DNA of 64,000 nt from Candidatus Neomicrothrix sp. UBA2974 (GCA_002348705.1 DEAU01000039.1:109708-173707); one strand, 5' to 3'; positions 17,343 to 25,839 are shown, counted from the stretch's first letter. A program made the numbers and translations. The notes: generated from the sequence alone by a model not told the origin.

Positions 17343-18295
17343 CGTGGGGCTCGATCACTGTGTCGGCTGGTTACTAGGGCGGCGAGGGCCGCAATTCCGA
17401 GGGTGACCACGAGGATCGCCTCGCAGCGGCGCACTAGGTCCACGGCGCGACGGATGTCCTTGGCGTCCGGATAGTGGCCGTCGCCGAGTATTGGTCGATC
17501 TTCAATTTTGCCACTGTAGGAGAGTGAGCCGCCGAGCCGAAGATTCAGAGCACCTGCCAGCGCGGATTCGGCTACGCCGGCATTGGGCGATGGGTGGTCG
17601 GAGGCGTCTCGGAGCACTGTGCTTACTGCATCCCGGGCTCGACTAGGTGCGGAAGCCGCTACGGTGAGGGCGAATAGGCGGGCAGGGAGCCAGTTGACGG
17701 CGTCATCCAATCGGGCCGCCGACCAGCCGAACCGCTCGTAGCGGCTCGAACGGTGTCCGACCATGGCGTCCATCGTGTTAATGGCGCGGTGAGCAGCCGC
17801 CCCTGGGGCGCCGGCTACGAGTCCCCAGAAGGCTGGAGCGATGACTGCGTCCACTGAGTTTTCGGCTAGCGACTCGACTACAGCAGCAGCGACTTGTGTC
17901 CGATCGAGATGCTCGGGGTCGCGTCCCGCCAAGGAGGGGAGGGTCGCTCGAGCCATGTCGAGGTCACCGGACTCGAGGTGGTTTGCGATTTCTAGGGCGA
18001 TGCGGCGGAGTTGGTGACCGGCCGTGGCTAGGTGGACGACGATGGTTGTCGAGCCACACAGGCGACCTGCGACGAGCCCAATGGCTGTCCCAGTCGCTGT
18101 GTAGAGAAGTCCAGCAGCCCGGTCGTCTCGCCAGATGCGGGTTTCGAGGGTTGACATGCCACGGCCGAACCAAGCCACTGGATGAAGACGGTCAGGGAGT
18201 TTCTCTAGTCCGTCGCCGACTAGAGGCCCGGTTATCCGGTCTAGTAGCAGTGCGGTTGCGGTGGCTGTCGCCCGCTTTAAGAGATTGATGCTCAT
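17339..18295 (-). CDS. cobD: adenosylcobinamide-phosphate synthase CobD/CbiB
   Basis: Membrane protein (318 aa) that attaches the aminopropanol arm to adenosylcobyric acid. The N-terminus contains LLDRITGPLVGD and RLHPVAWFGRGMSTLE, the CbiB signature. ESLAENSVDAVIAPAFWGLVAGAPGAAAHRAINTMDAMVGH (quoted in parts: ENSVDAVIAPAFWG and RAINTMDAMVGH) is highly conserved. Several hydrophobic helices are present. Overlaps of 4 bases with cobS and cobC show translational coupling. Confidence 0.95.
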   Translation of the reverse strand: MSINLLKRATATATALLLDRITGPLVGDGLEKLPDRLHPVAWFGRGMSTLETRIWRDDRAAGLLYTATGTAIGLVAGRLCGSTTIVVHLATAGHQLRRIALEIANHLESGDLDMARATLPSLAGRDPEHLDRTQVAAAVVESLAENSVDAVIAPAFWGLVAGAPGAAAHRAINTMDAMVGHRSSRYERFGWSAARLDDAVNWLPARLFALTVAASAPSRARDAVSTVLRDASDHPSPNAGVAESALAGALNLRLGGSLSYSGKIEDRPILGDGHYPDAKDIRRAVDLVRRCEAILVVTLGIAALAALVTSRHSDRAPR

Positions 18296-19014
18296 ACGAT
18301 TGCGAGGGTTAACAGGCCGGCCGTTTCACCAATCAGGATTGTCGCCCCGAGTACGTCACCGGTGAAGCCGCCGATTCGTCGTCGGGCCAAGGAGACCACG
18401 GCAGCACCGAAGACAACGAGGACTGCGAGAGCGAGCACGCCGCGAACATCAGCGGACATCCATCCGATGGCGATCGAAACGGCGAACCAGGGAGTAATAA
18501 GCCACCCCGAGGTGGCATCGGGTCCGAGGAAGGCGCTGGCCAGCCCTTCGGCTCGGGCGTAAGGCACCAGTTTTGGGACGAGGGCGGCGAGGGTGCGGCT
18601 GGCTGTCCAGAGAGCGATGAGAGTCAAAGGCTCGATGGGGGCGGTGGCCAGACCGGCCCAGCGAAGGCCGAGCGTGAGGGGGACTAAACCGAGAGCGAAG
18701 GAACCCACCTCGGTCCGGCGCATTACCTCTAGACGCCGATCGCGTTCGAGGTGAGGCAGGAGGCCGTCAGCGGAATCGGCTAGGCCATCGACATGAAGTA
18801 ATCCTGTGAGTGCTAGGTCGACGGCCACCACCATCCCGGCAGCTACCAACGGTGACCAGAGGATGCCTGCTCCCCACCAGGTGGTTGCCAGTAAGCCGCC
18901 GAGGAGGGCTCCGACCGCTGGGAACCAGACAAAGGTTCGTGTATCGGGGGTGTGCGCATAGCCCATTACTGTGAGGAAGCCCAAAGCGTTTAAGAAACCT
19001 CGTTTGGCCTGCAT
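18292..19014 (-). CDS. cobS: cobalamin synthase (adenosylcobinamide-GDP ribazoletransferase)
   Basis: Membrane enzyme (240 aa) that joins adenosylcobinamide-GDP and alpha-ribazole in the last assembly step of cobalamin. The family motif HVDGLADSADGL (DGxAD) is present, followed by RTEVGSFALGLVPLTLGLR. Multiple hydrophobic segments are evident. The ATG overlaps the cobU stop (TAATG). CobT, which supplies alpha-ribazole phosphate, is not in this window. Confidence 0.94.
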   Translation of the reverse strand: MQAKRGFLNALGFLTVMGYAHTPDTRTFVWFPAVGALLGGLLATTWWGAGILWSPLVAAGMVVAVDLALTGLLHVDGLADSADGLLPHLERDRRLEVMRRTEVGSFALGLVPLTLGLRWAGLATAPIEPLTLIALWTASRTLAALVPKLVPYARAEGLASAFLGPDATSGWLITPWFAVSIAIGWMSADVRGVLALAVLVVFGAAVVSLARRRIGGFTGDVLGATILIGETAGLLTLAIV

Positions 19015-19541
19015 TAGCTGTGCGTCCCGTGGGTGGGGAGCTCGAGGGTACGGCCGGCTACCACAAACAGGACCTGGTCGGCGGCGTCGGCGACCAGTCG
19101 GTTGGCTGCGCCTAATGCGTCTGCGAATCGCCGTCCGGTTTCAGTCTGCGGATGGACTGACAGGCCGACCTCCTCGGTAACCACCAAGGTGACATCTCCC
19201 CGGGCAGACCGGCCAGTGAGGGCGGTCACGATCCCGTCTAAGTCTGGGTCCAGATCGGGGTGGGCGGCCACCCAGGAACCAAGAGAGTCTAAAAGCACCG
19301 GTCCATCTAGGTCAGCCAGCAGTTGGGGGAGGGTGAGGGGATCATCAACCTCGTGGGTAGTCCAGTGGGGGGGTCGGCGGGATCGGTGACGATTGACACG
19401 GCCGATGAATTCAGTATCTTCCTCGGACGTGCATGCCGTGGCTAAGTAGAGGACTGATCCGCCGTCGGCGACCTCGGCCGCGAGTCGTTCCGCTACTTCG
19501 GACTTTCCGGATCGAGTCCCACCTAGGACGAGGACTATCAC
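19014..19541 (-). CDS. cobU: adenosylcobinamide kinase / guanylyltransferase
   Basis: Bifunctional enzyme (175 aa) that phosphorylates adenosylcobinamide and transfers GMP to it. The P-loop is GGTRSGKSEVAERLA at the N-terminus. RVNRHRSRRPPHWTTHE carries the H-R-x-x-R-P-x-x-W guanylylation region. LLDSLGSWVAAH is also typical. It lies between cbiZ and cobS with overlapping ends. Confidence 0.95.
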   Translation of the reverse strand: MIVLVLGGTRSGKSEVAERLAAEVADGGSVLYLATACTSEEDTEFIGRVNRHRSRRPPHWTTHEVDDPLTLPQLLADLDGPVLLDSLGSWVAAHPDLDPDLDGIVTALTGRSARGDVTLVVTEEVGLSVHPQTETGRRFADALGAANRLVADAADQVLFVVAGRTLELPTHGTHS

Positions 19542-20203
19542 TTCTGGAATTCTCCGAAACTGACGGCCCTCTCAGGTCGGGATTCGGATAGACCGGCAGC
19601 CACCGCAGCATGGGCGGCTCGGGCCAGCCGGGCTCCCCATGGAGAGCGGGGCCCACCATAGGGAGCCGAATCGGGTCCTGGTGGCCAGCAGATGGCCACC
19701 GCGTCAGTCGCCGTGCCAGTGCCAGGTACTCCGGCTTCGATGAATGCCTGCACTTTGGCCTCGGTGGCCGTAATTACGGCGTTGACGGCAGCGGACGGCT
19801 CAAGAGGGACGGGCACCTGCACGACCATGTTGATGGTGCCTGGCGACCACGGGACCCAGGCCTCCTCGGTGTCCGCCGCCCAGGTGGCGCGCGTCACTCC
19901 GACGGTGGCATCCACCGCTACGCCCCCGACGGTTGCGTGCTGAGCCAGACGCACGTCAGCGGCCGTGAAGAAGGTGGCGCCGCCTCCGTCGAGGTCGAGG
20001 GCATCGGCTACTTGGTGTGCGTGGTGATCAATGCCGGGATCGCAGAAGGTGCTCGTGACGCCGACGTTGCAGATCCAGTTGACGACCGAGAGGCCACCGC
20101 CGACAGGCGCAGAGGAGAGGATGAAGACCGGCTCAGGGAAACGCCAGACGATTACGTGGCGGGTGTCGGATACCACGGGCGTCTCTATGGTGGGGGTCAC
20201 CAT
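19538..20203 (-). CDS. cbiZ: adenosylcobinamide amidohydrolase CbiZ
   Basis: CbiZ (221 aa) cleaves the aminopropanol side chain of cobinamides to give cobyric acid, allowing salvage of imported or foreign corrinoids. SAPVGGGLSVVNWICN, FFTAADVRL, VDATVGVTRATWA and PGTGTATDAVAICW match the family. The frame extends further upstream, but the ATG at 20203 gives the usual length, and the extension is proline/arginine-rich. CbiZ is best known from archaea and some photosynthetic bacteria, so its presence here marks a remodelling strategy. It is coupled to cobU by ATGA. Confidence 0.88.
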   Translation of the reverse strand: MVTPTIETPVVSDTRHVIVWRFPEPVFILSSAPVGGGLSVVNWICNVGVTSTFCDPGIDHHAHQVADALDLDGGGATFFTAADVRLAQHATVGGVAVDATVGVTRATWAADTEEAWVPWSPGTINMVVQVPVPLEPSAAVNAVITATEAKVQAFIEAGVPGTGTATDAVAICWPPGPDSAPYGGPRSPWGARLARAAHAAVAAGLSESRPERAVSFGEFQK

Positions 20204-20439
20204 TGAAGGACTTCCGTTGGGATGGCGATGGCGCGGGAGATTTTGACAAGAGCGTCTGTGTCGAGCTGTCGGTAGAACCATTCGGCAACAAAGTGGCCAT
20301 TCTGTGCCTCTAAATATTTCTCATGAATAGGGAGCGACGGATACAAGTACCGGTCCTGATGCCTAGTTACTATCGGTTTTTCAGCACCTGACGCGGTGCC
20401 GCATGCCAGGAGGCTTCCGCTGACGCTGTTCCCAGTCAT
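20197..20439 (-). CDS. small unrecognised ORF in the cobalamin operon
   Basis: An 80-residue frame fills the only gap in the operon, between cobO and cbiZ. I do not recognise it. Its N-terminus has a short hydrophobic stretch with SLLACG; the remainder is mixed, with YLEAQNGHFVAEWFYRQL. Its stop overlaps the cbiZ start (ATGGTGA), an arrangement like the other couplings in the operon. Against it, the local base composition is lower in G+C than the neighbours and no strong ribosome binding site is seen. It could equally be decayed sequence. Confidence 0.3.
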   Translation of the reverse strand: MTGNSVSGSLLACGTASGAEKPIVTRHQDRYLYPSLPIHEKYLEAQNGHFVAEWFYRQLDTDALVKISRAIAIPTEVLQW

Positions 20440-20457
20440 TTCAGGATTCGCGGCATG

Positions 20458-21036
20458 TCAGTAGTCGATCCCTTTGAGGGCCCGCAGTCCAGTCTCGTAG
20501 GCGTGCTTCACGTTGTGCATTTCGGTCACCGTGTCGGCCACGGCAATCAACTGATCAGGGGCGTTGCGGCCAGTGAGGACGACGTTGACTTTCGATGACC
20601 GATCCCGGATAGCCGTGGCGACATCTTCAACGTCTAGCCACCCCCAATTCACGGGATAGGTGACCTCGTCGAACACGACTAGACGGTGGCTGGCAGTCTC
20701 TAGGAGTGAGCGGGCGTGTCGCCACGCCTCAACTGCGGTGGCCCGGTCCTTGTCGAGATTGTCGCTGTCCCAAGTAAAACCTTCGCCGAGACTCCACCAG
20801 TCCACTCCGAGGTGACGCGCTACTTTCTCTTCTCCAGTGTGCCAGTTTCCAGACTTGATGAACTGGACGACGGCCACTGGCCAGTCGCGGGCAACCGAGC
20901 GCATGACTACACCGAAGGCCGCGCTGGACTTACCTTTGCCGTCGCCGGTGTTGAGGAGTACCAGAGATTCGGCCCTGCGGAGGCCGTCTGATCGAGGGTC
21001 TTCGGTCAGGGGATCGGCCGGCGACTCGCCGTTCAT
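20458..21036 (-). CDS. cobO: corrinoid adenosyltransferase CobO/BtuR type
   Basis: Transfers the 5'-deoxyadenosyl group of ATP to the cobalt of corrinoids (192 aa). The P-loop LNTGDGKGKSSAAFG is diagnostic of the CobA/CobO/BtuR family. AVVQFIKSGNWHTGEE, VVFDEVTYPVNWGWL and VVLTGRNAPDQLI follow as expected. The frame extends upstream through btuD, but the ATG at 21036 forms an ATGA overlap with the btuD stop. It adenosylates the corrinoid imported by BtuFCD. Confidence 0.95.
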   Translation of the reverse strand: MNGESPADPLTEDPRSDGLRRAESLVLLNTGDGKGKSSAAFGVVMRSVARDWPVAVVQFIKSGNWHTGEEKVARHLGVDWWSLGEGFTWDSDNLDKDRATAVEAWRHARSLLETASHRLVVFDEVTYPVNWGWLDVEDVATAIRDRSSKVNVVLTGRNAPDQLIAVADTVTEMHNVKHAYETGLRALKGIDY

Positions 21037-21887
21037 ATGGGCTCCTCGATCTTTTTGAGTGGTTTGGTTTTCCGTCGGCGGCGAACGGTGACCGTAACGC
21101 CGCCGTGGTCGTCGACCGCGGTGTCGGCCTCGATGCCCCAATGTCGTGCAATAAGAGCCGGGATGAGCACGTCTGCCGGGATGCCGTCGGCGACCTTTTT
21201 CCCTTCGGCTAGGACGGCGACCTGATCGGCGAACTGTCCGGCCACCGAGAGGTCATGGAGAGTGGTTACAACGGTTAGGTTCCGCTCGACACGAAGCGAT
21301 GCGATTAACTCGAGGACCTCTATTTGGTGGCCGACGTCGAGGAAGGATGTTGGCTCGTCGAGGACTAGGACCGGGGTTTCCTGTGTCAGCGCTCGAGCCA
21401 AGACCACCCGCTGCCGTTCGCCACCGGACAGGGTCTCGACGCGGCGGTGGGTGAACTCGTCTAGGTCGAGCCGGTGGAGCACCTCGGCGGTGACTTCGCG
21501 ATCATGACGTGATGGCGAGAAACGTAGGCCCTGATGGGGGGTTCGACCCAAAAGGGCGTAGTCGAAGGTCGAAATGCCGATGGGTACTAGAGGGTGCTGT
21601 GGCACGATGGCAAGGCAGCGCGCGCGCTCGCGATGGTGGATTGACGAGGTCTTGATACCGCCGATCCGGACATCACCGAGGTATCGGACGGCGCCGGAAA
21701 GGGTTCGTATGAGTGTTGTCTTTCCAGCCCCATTTGGTCCTATCACAGACAGCCAGCCACCGCCGGGGATGCTGAGAGTGACGTCCTTGACGACGTGCCG
21801 ACCGCCCAATTCGACGGTGACGCCATCGAAGGACACCTCGGAGGGCACGGTGGGGATGGGCCGGGGCGCGGCCGCTGCGGCACTCAC
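21033..21887 (-). CDS. btuD: cobalamin ABC transporter ATP-binding protein
   Basis: ATPase subunit (284 aa) of a FecCD/BtuCD-type importer. Walker A is GPNGAGKTTLIRTLSG, the Q-loop lies in IVPQHPLVPIGIST, the signature is TLSGGERQRVVLARAL, Walker B is VLVLDEPTSFLDVGHQ, and the H-loop is TTLHDLSVAGQFAD. A C-terminal extension of about 50 residues ends in a lysine-rich tail. Four-base overlaps with btuC and cobO show coupling. The riboswitch and the surrounding genes support a corrinoid rather than siderophore substrate. Confidence 0.93.
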   Translation of the reverse strand: MSAAAAAPRPIPTVPSEVSFDGVTVELGGRHVVKDVTLSIPGGGWLSVIGPNGAGKTTLIRTLSGAVRYLGDVRIGGIKTSSIHHRERARCLAIVPQHPLVPIGISTFDYALLGRTPHQGLRFSPSRHDREVTAEVLHRLDLDEFTHRRVETLSGGERQRVVLARALTQETPVLVLDEPTSFLDVGHQIEVLELIASLRVERNLTVVTTLHDLSVAGQFADQVAVLAEGKKVADGIPADVLIPALIARHWGIEADTAVDDHGGVTVTVRRRRKTKPLKKIEEPI

Positions 21888-22969
21888 TGGGCAGTTTGTC
21901 GGCGGAGGATGGCAAGGAAGAATGGGGCGCCGATGAACGCCGTGATGACGCCGATTGGCATCTCTGCTGGCGATTGAACGGTTCGGGCTGCCACGTCGGC
22001 CAATGCCAGGAAGGCGCCGCCGAAGAGGAGGGACAGTGGGATGACCCGACGGTGCGATATGCCGGCTACTAGGCGGACGGCGTGGGGGACGATCAGACCG
22101 ACGAAGCCGATGAGGCCGCTGACTGCCACGGCAGCCGCTGCCCCAAGTGAGGCCACAATGAGGACGAGGCGTCGGACGGTGCGTGGTCGCAGGCCCAGGC
22201 TGGAGGCCTCGTCGTCGCCCACGGCGAGCACGTCGAGAGCGCCGACAGCAAGGAGCATCCCGCCACTACACACCACGGCATAAGGGAGCAGGAGGAGAAC
22301 CTCGTCCCACCCGGCAGTGGAAAGCCGGCCGAGGATCCAGGCGAAAACCTGGCGTAACGTCTCGGCGTGACGCTGCTGGACGAAGGTCTGTAAGGCGGTG
22401 AAGAAGCTGGCCACAGCCACCCCGGCCAGTATGAGCGTGCTAGGAGGCATGGCGCTGCCCCGACGAACACTCAGGGTGCCTGCCGCGAGGACAGCCAGCA
22501 GGGCACCGACGAAGGCGGCGACCGGGACAGGATCGATTATGCCGAGGCCGTCTCCTAAGCCTGAAACGATTGCCAGTGTTGCGCCCAGGCCGGCGCCGGC
22601 GGCAATGCCCAGAAGGTAAGGGTCGGCCAGCGGATTGCGGAACACCCCCTGATAGGCGGCACCAGAACCTGCCAGCATTGATCCGACGAGGAGCCCGAGG
22701 ATGACCCGTGGAGCTCGGAGGTTCCAAACAATGGCCTGCTGGCCTTCGCTCAGGCCGGATTCGACCGAAATTAGGGGAAGTCGGTCCAGTAACTCAAGGG
22801 CAACCCGACCGGGAGGGATGCTGACTGGTCCGGTAGAAACGCCAACAACGAGGGCTGTGGCCACCGCGAGAGTTCCGCCGACTAGCCAGCGTCCCCCGAG
22901 TCGCGACACTCCTAGAGATGGGGCCACCGAGGCAGTCATCCTCGAATCCGTTTCCCCTGAGTCCGACAT
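21884..22969 (-). CDS. btuC: cobalamin ABC transporter permease
   Basis: FecCD-family permease (361 aa) with about ten hydrophobic helices. RVALELLDRLPLISVES, NLRAPRVILGLLVGSMLAGSG, YQGVFRNPLADPYLLGIAAG and GLIGFVGLIVPHAVRL are the standard family segments. The ATG at 22969 is chosen over a GTG at 22984 because MSDSGETDS gives a normal cytoplasmic N-terminus. It lies 37 bases after btuF. Confidence 0.93.
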   Translation of the reverse strand: MSDSGETDSRMTASVAPSLGVSRLGGRWLVGGTLAVATALVVGVSTGPVSIPPGRVALELLDRLPLISVESGLSEGQQAIVWNLRAPRVILGLLVGSMLAGSGAAYQGVFRNPLADPYLLGIAAGAGLGATLAIVSGLGDGLGIIDPVPVAAFVGALLAVLAAGTLSVRRGSAMPPSTLILAGVAVASFFTALQTFVQQRHAETLRQVFAWILGRLSTAGWDEVLLLLPYAVVCSGGMLLAVGALDVLAVGDDEASSLGLRPRTVRRLVLIVASLGAAAAVAVSGLIGFVGLIVPHAVRLVAGISHRRVIPLSLLFGGAFLALADVAARTVQSPAEMPIGVITAFIGAPFFLAILRRQTAQ

Positions 22970-23006
22970 GGTGCAAAGTCTCACTAGTCGCTGGTGTTGT
23001 TTACGT

Positions 23007-23933
23007 CTAGTTGGCAGTGATGGAATCGACGACTATTCGGAGAAAGTCGACGATGCGGGGACCCCAGCGAGATGGGACATCAGCCGGTAACTCCACGATT
23101 TGACCTTCGACTATGGCGGGGATGCTCTCCCAGCCGGGTCGGGAGGCGACCACCTCGGCGGTTTGGGCGCAGCATTCCACGTCGGCGAGGAAGATGAGAT
23201 CCGGGCCGGCGTCGACGAGGAACTCGGCTGACAACTGGGGGTAGCCATAGGCGGTGCCATCCGGGTCGGCGGCGTCGGCGACGTTAATCAGGCCGGCCAT
23301 GGCATAGATCTCGCCGACGAAGGTTGACGAGGTGACACTGAAGAGGGTGTCGTCTAACTCGTGGTAGTAGCTGAGCCCGTTTACACCGGAAGCAGCAGCC
23401 TCGGCGGCCAAGGCGTCCATTTCGGCACGGAGGTCGGCCAGCACCTGAGTGGCCTGATTGGATCGGCCTGTGAGGCTACCGAGTTCAAGAATCTGAGAAT
23501 AGGTGTCGGCTACGGTGACGGCGGCTGGCAGGACAGCGGCCGTCACGCCGACCGCCTCTAAACCGGCGACCACGTCGCCCGGGTCGTAGGACATGATGAC
23601 AAGGTCGGGGTCGTAGTTAATGATGGCTTCGACGTTGGGCTCCCAACCATTGAGGTCGGTGACCGGTGTTCCCTCCGGAAAGTAGGAGTAGGCATCGACG
23701 GCCACCACTTGCTTGTCGGCGCCGATGGCAAAGAGCATCTCGGTTGCGGAAGGTGAAATGGACACGATGCGGCTTGGTGCATTGCCGCTGAGATCCTCAC
23801 CAAAGTCAACGGCAGGGGTGCCGGACATAGCGATGGACGAGTCAGCACCTCCGCAGCCGGATAAGGCTACGAGGGCGCCAAATAGGCCAGCCGCGAGCGC
23901 TGTGAATCGGAGTCGTTTGCTGGGAAGGCGCAT
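23007..23933 (-). CDS. btuF: corrinoid-binding lipoprotein BtuF-like
   Basis: Substrate-binding lipoprotein (308 aa). A signal peptide with basic residues (MRLPSKRLRF), a hydrophobic core and the lipobox LSGC (Cys about residue 27) anchor it outside the membrane. RIVSISPSATEMLFAIGADKQVVAVD, LNGWEPNVEAIINYDPDLVI and ELGSLTGR are the class III periplasmic-binding-protein hallmarks, each shown here in part. The Shine-Dalgarno GGAGAG lies about 9 bases before the ATG, inside a predicted stem of the riboswitch leader. First gene of the operon. Confidence 0.92.
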   Translation of the reverse strand: MRLPSKRLRFTALAAGLFGALVALSGCGGADSSIAMSGTPAVDFGEDLSGNAPSRIVSISPSATEMLFAIGADKQVVAVDAYSYFPEGTPVTDLNGWEPNVEAIINYDPDLVIMSYDPGDVVAGLEAVGVTAAVLPAAVTVADTYSQILELGSLTGRSNQATQVLADLRAEMDALAAEAAASGVNGLSYYHELDDTLFSVTSSTFVGEIYAMAGLINVADAADPDGTAYGYPQLSAEFLVDAGPDLIFLADVECCAQTAEVVASRPGWESIPAIVEGQIVELPADVPSRWGPRIVDFLRIVVDSITAN

Positions 23934-23941
23934 GGTTGGGA

Positions 23942-23979
23942 CTCTCCTGTCGTCGAGGGGCGGTCGCTCGATCGACAGG
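23942..23979 (-). promoter_or_regulatory. predicted Shine-Dalgarno-sequestering hairpin of btuF leader
   Basis: On the minus strand CCTGTCG (23979-23973) is exactly complementary to CGACAGG (23952-23946), and the last bases belong to the ribosome binding site AGGAGAG. This stem would hide the site, so the riboswitch upstream probably controls translation. Confidence 0.5.
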
Positions 23980-24042
23980 CCATTCGCCGTCTGTCGGCCG
24001 AACCGAATCCCTTACCTCGAGGGTGGTCTGGTTCGTTCGGAC

Positions 24043-24143
24043 GGGAGCTGGTTCGGACTCAGTCCTTCCCCTTTTGGGAAGGACAATCACCGCTGCGGGA
24101 CAGTGCCGGAATCACACCGGACTTCGATCCCCCGACCGCTCCC
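24043..24143 (-). promoter_or_regulatory. cobalamin (adenosylcobalamin) riboswitch
   Basis: On the minus strand the conserved core GGTGTGATTCCGGCACTG continues into TCCCGCAGCGGTGA (about 24118-24085), matching the cobalamin riboswitch consensus. The B12 box AGTCCGAACCAGC follows at about 24059-24047. GGGAGC (24143-24138) pairs with GCTCCC (24048-24043) as a closing stem, and a stable internal hairpin CCTTCCC...GGGAAGG lies between. It sits about 110 bases upstream of btuF. High intracellular cobalamin should shut off the whole uptake and salvage operon. Confidence 0.9.
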
Positions 24144-24223
24144 AAGTGTAGCGAGAGTCGTCGGCGAGATGCTGCAACGGGTAACGGGCTTCACGACCAT
24201 CTCAGGTCGTCCTGTGTCCGGCT

Positions 24224-25561
24224 TCAGGACCAGGAGATCCGAGAGACGGTGAGGGTGGAACAGTAGAGGACGTCGCGGTTTCCGCAGGCCGACAAGAACA
24301 TGCCGTTGGCCAACTTTGAACCAGTCCCGACCCGATCGAGGAGGTTGCCGGTAGTCACGTCGACCACAACTAGATCATCAGTGCCATCGAGCGTAAAGTC
24401 ATTGATGATCATCTCACCAGATTCGGGGAACACCACAGGTTGCATGGTGGGTCGAACTTCGAGGTGCCATAGAGGTTCAAGGGTGATGTCGTTGACGCCT
24501 GCAAGGCCGCCGTTGACAGAATCCCAAGCTATGGCGATCCCAGGAGTGGCGTCGCTACCGGGTATATGGATCGGTGGAGCGATGATTCCGCCACCCGGGG
24601 TTCCGAACGGCGCAACGGTGCGGATATCAGTTGAATCCTCTAGCGAGATTCGGAGGAGTCGCAGTGGTCCAGTCCATGGAGTTGGCCGACGCCAAGAGAG
24701 GTCAGGTGGGCGCTTCCAGCGGCCATTTGGTTCAGTCTGATGAATAGCCCGAACTGACTCGACGTCGCCGCAGTCCATCACCCAGCAGGCGCCACCCGAC
24801 AGGCAGGAGTCCCACGCCAGACCCTGAGGCCCGCCACCAGAGCGATAGCGAGGGAACCATGAGTCGTCGACTACAAGATCGTCGTCGCCGATGACGAGAC
24901 GCCACAGGTGCTCGGTGCCGGGAACATAGACGTGCTCAGTTCCATCATCGGACAAGTCGGCAGCGATTCGACCCATTGACCCCTCGGCGAGTACCAGCGG
25001 TTCGCCAATTTGTTCGAACGTTCCGGGGGCGAGGCGAGTGATGGTCGTGCCGCCCTGCCCCTCAAGGCGCAAGTCCTTTGTGATGAGGCTTCCGTCAGAG
25101 AGAACAAGTAGACCGTTGTGGCTCCGATCGACAGGGAGTCGGCGTTCGACAAGAACCGAGAGGTCATCCGGGTCGAGACGATGGAGGTAAGACCCGTTGA
25201 CCGACAGGATCGAACCATCGGCATGGACGAGAATTGATCCGCACCAGACGTGCTCCCCACACGGAAGTTCTGGGGAGGTTGCGAGAGGTTCCAACGTCTC
25301 GAGGTCAATTCGTTGGACCCAGCCGAAAGGTGGTGGTCCACTAAACGCTGCCATGGTACCGCCGACGTACCACTGGCTAGGTTCACGTTCGACCGCCATC
25401 ACGTTCCATCGACCGTTACGCACGGTGGTTACGGTTGGCTTACCGGTCGATGCATCCAATCGACCAGCAGCCGCCTTCTGACGGCGGTTACCACCGCACT
25501 CGACGGGCCAGGCTGACTGCCAGTAGCCGGGATGCCGGGAGGTGCGGTCGAGGGTCGTCAT
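24224..25561 (-). CDS. PQQ-like/arylsulfotransferase-like beta-propeller protein, function unknown
   Basis: A 445-residue protein without signal peptide or membrane helix. It shows repeating beta-strand units such as WVQRIDLETLEPLATS, LHRLDPDDLSVLVE, DLVVVDVTTGNLLDRVG and a C-terminal SRISWS, which suggests a seven- or eight-bladed propeller. I cannot name a specific function. The ATG at 25561 overlaps the csoR stop (ATGA), so expression follows copper control. The frame extends upstream through csoR but that part is a shadow. Cysteines are scattered (CGEHVWCG, CLSGGACWVMDCG), which might bind metal, though this is a guess. Confidence 0.7.
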   Translation of the reverse strand: MTTLDRTSRHPGYWQSAWPVECGGNRRQKAAAGRLDASTGKPTVTTVRNGRWNVMAVEREPSQWYVGGTMAAFSGPPPFGWVQRIDLETLEPLATSPELPCGEHVWCGSILVHADGSILSVNGSYLHRLDPDDLSVLVERRLPVDRSHNGLLVLSDGSLITKDLRLEGQGGTTITRLAPGTFEQIGEPLVLAEGSMGRIAADLSDDGTEHVYVPGTEHLWRLVIGDDDLVVDDSWFPRYRSGGGPQGLAWDSCLSGGACWVMDCGDVESVRAIHQTEPNGRWKRPPDLSWRRPTPWTGPLRLLRISLEDSTDIRTVAPFGTPGGGIIAPPIHIPGSDATPGIAIAWDSVNGGLAGVNDITLEPLWHLEVRPTMQPVVFPESGEMIINDFTLDGTDDLVVVDVTTGNLLDRVGTGSKLANGMFLSACGNRDVLYCSTLTVSRISWS

Positions 25562-25839
25562 GTGCGGAGGAGTCGCCTGACAGCCAGTACAACCTCCTGG
25601 ATTCGCTCGTTGCCCTCGTCCTCGTCCTGCTGGACGGCATCGCGAACACAGTGGCGGATGTGGTCGTCCAACAAACCCACTCCAACGCCCTGGAGTGCCT
25701 TGGTGACCGACGAGATTTGCGTCAGGACGTCGATGCACCAGGTGTCCTCGTCCACGAGGCGCTGCAGACCGCGGACCTGACCCTCGATTCGTCGGAGTCG
25801 GAGAAGGACATCGTCCTTGGTGGAGGTATAGCCAACCAT
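25558..25839 (-). CDS. csoR: CsoR-family copper-sensing repressor
   Basis: Small all-helical repressor (93 aa) that releases DNA when it binds Cu(I). RLRRIEGQVRGLQRLVDEDTWC is the family signature (shown: RRIEGQVRGLQRLV). The Cu ligands Cys-His-Cys are all present: Cys in DTWCIDVL, and His and Cys in the HIRHC motif. The ATG at 25839 gives the usual length; the longer frame overlaps copA. It is divergent from copA with only 25 bases between the starts, so it surely regulates copA and itself. Confidence 0.92.
   Translation of the reverse strand: MVGYTSTKDDVLLRLRRIEGQVRGLQRLVDEDTWCIDVLTQISSVTKALQGVGVGLLDDHIRHCVRDAVQQDEDEGNERIQEVVLAVRRLLRT

Noticed and set aside
20204..20457. Second cobalamin riboswitch before cbiZ
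   Set aside because: Neither the CCCGC core nor a B12 box is present in this gap on the minus strand.
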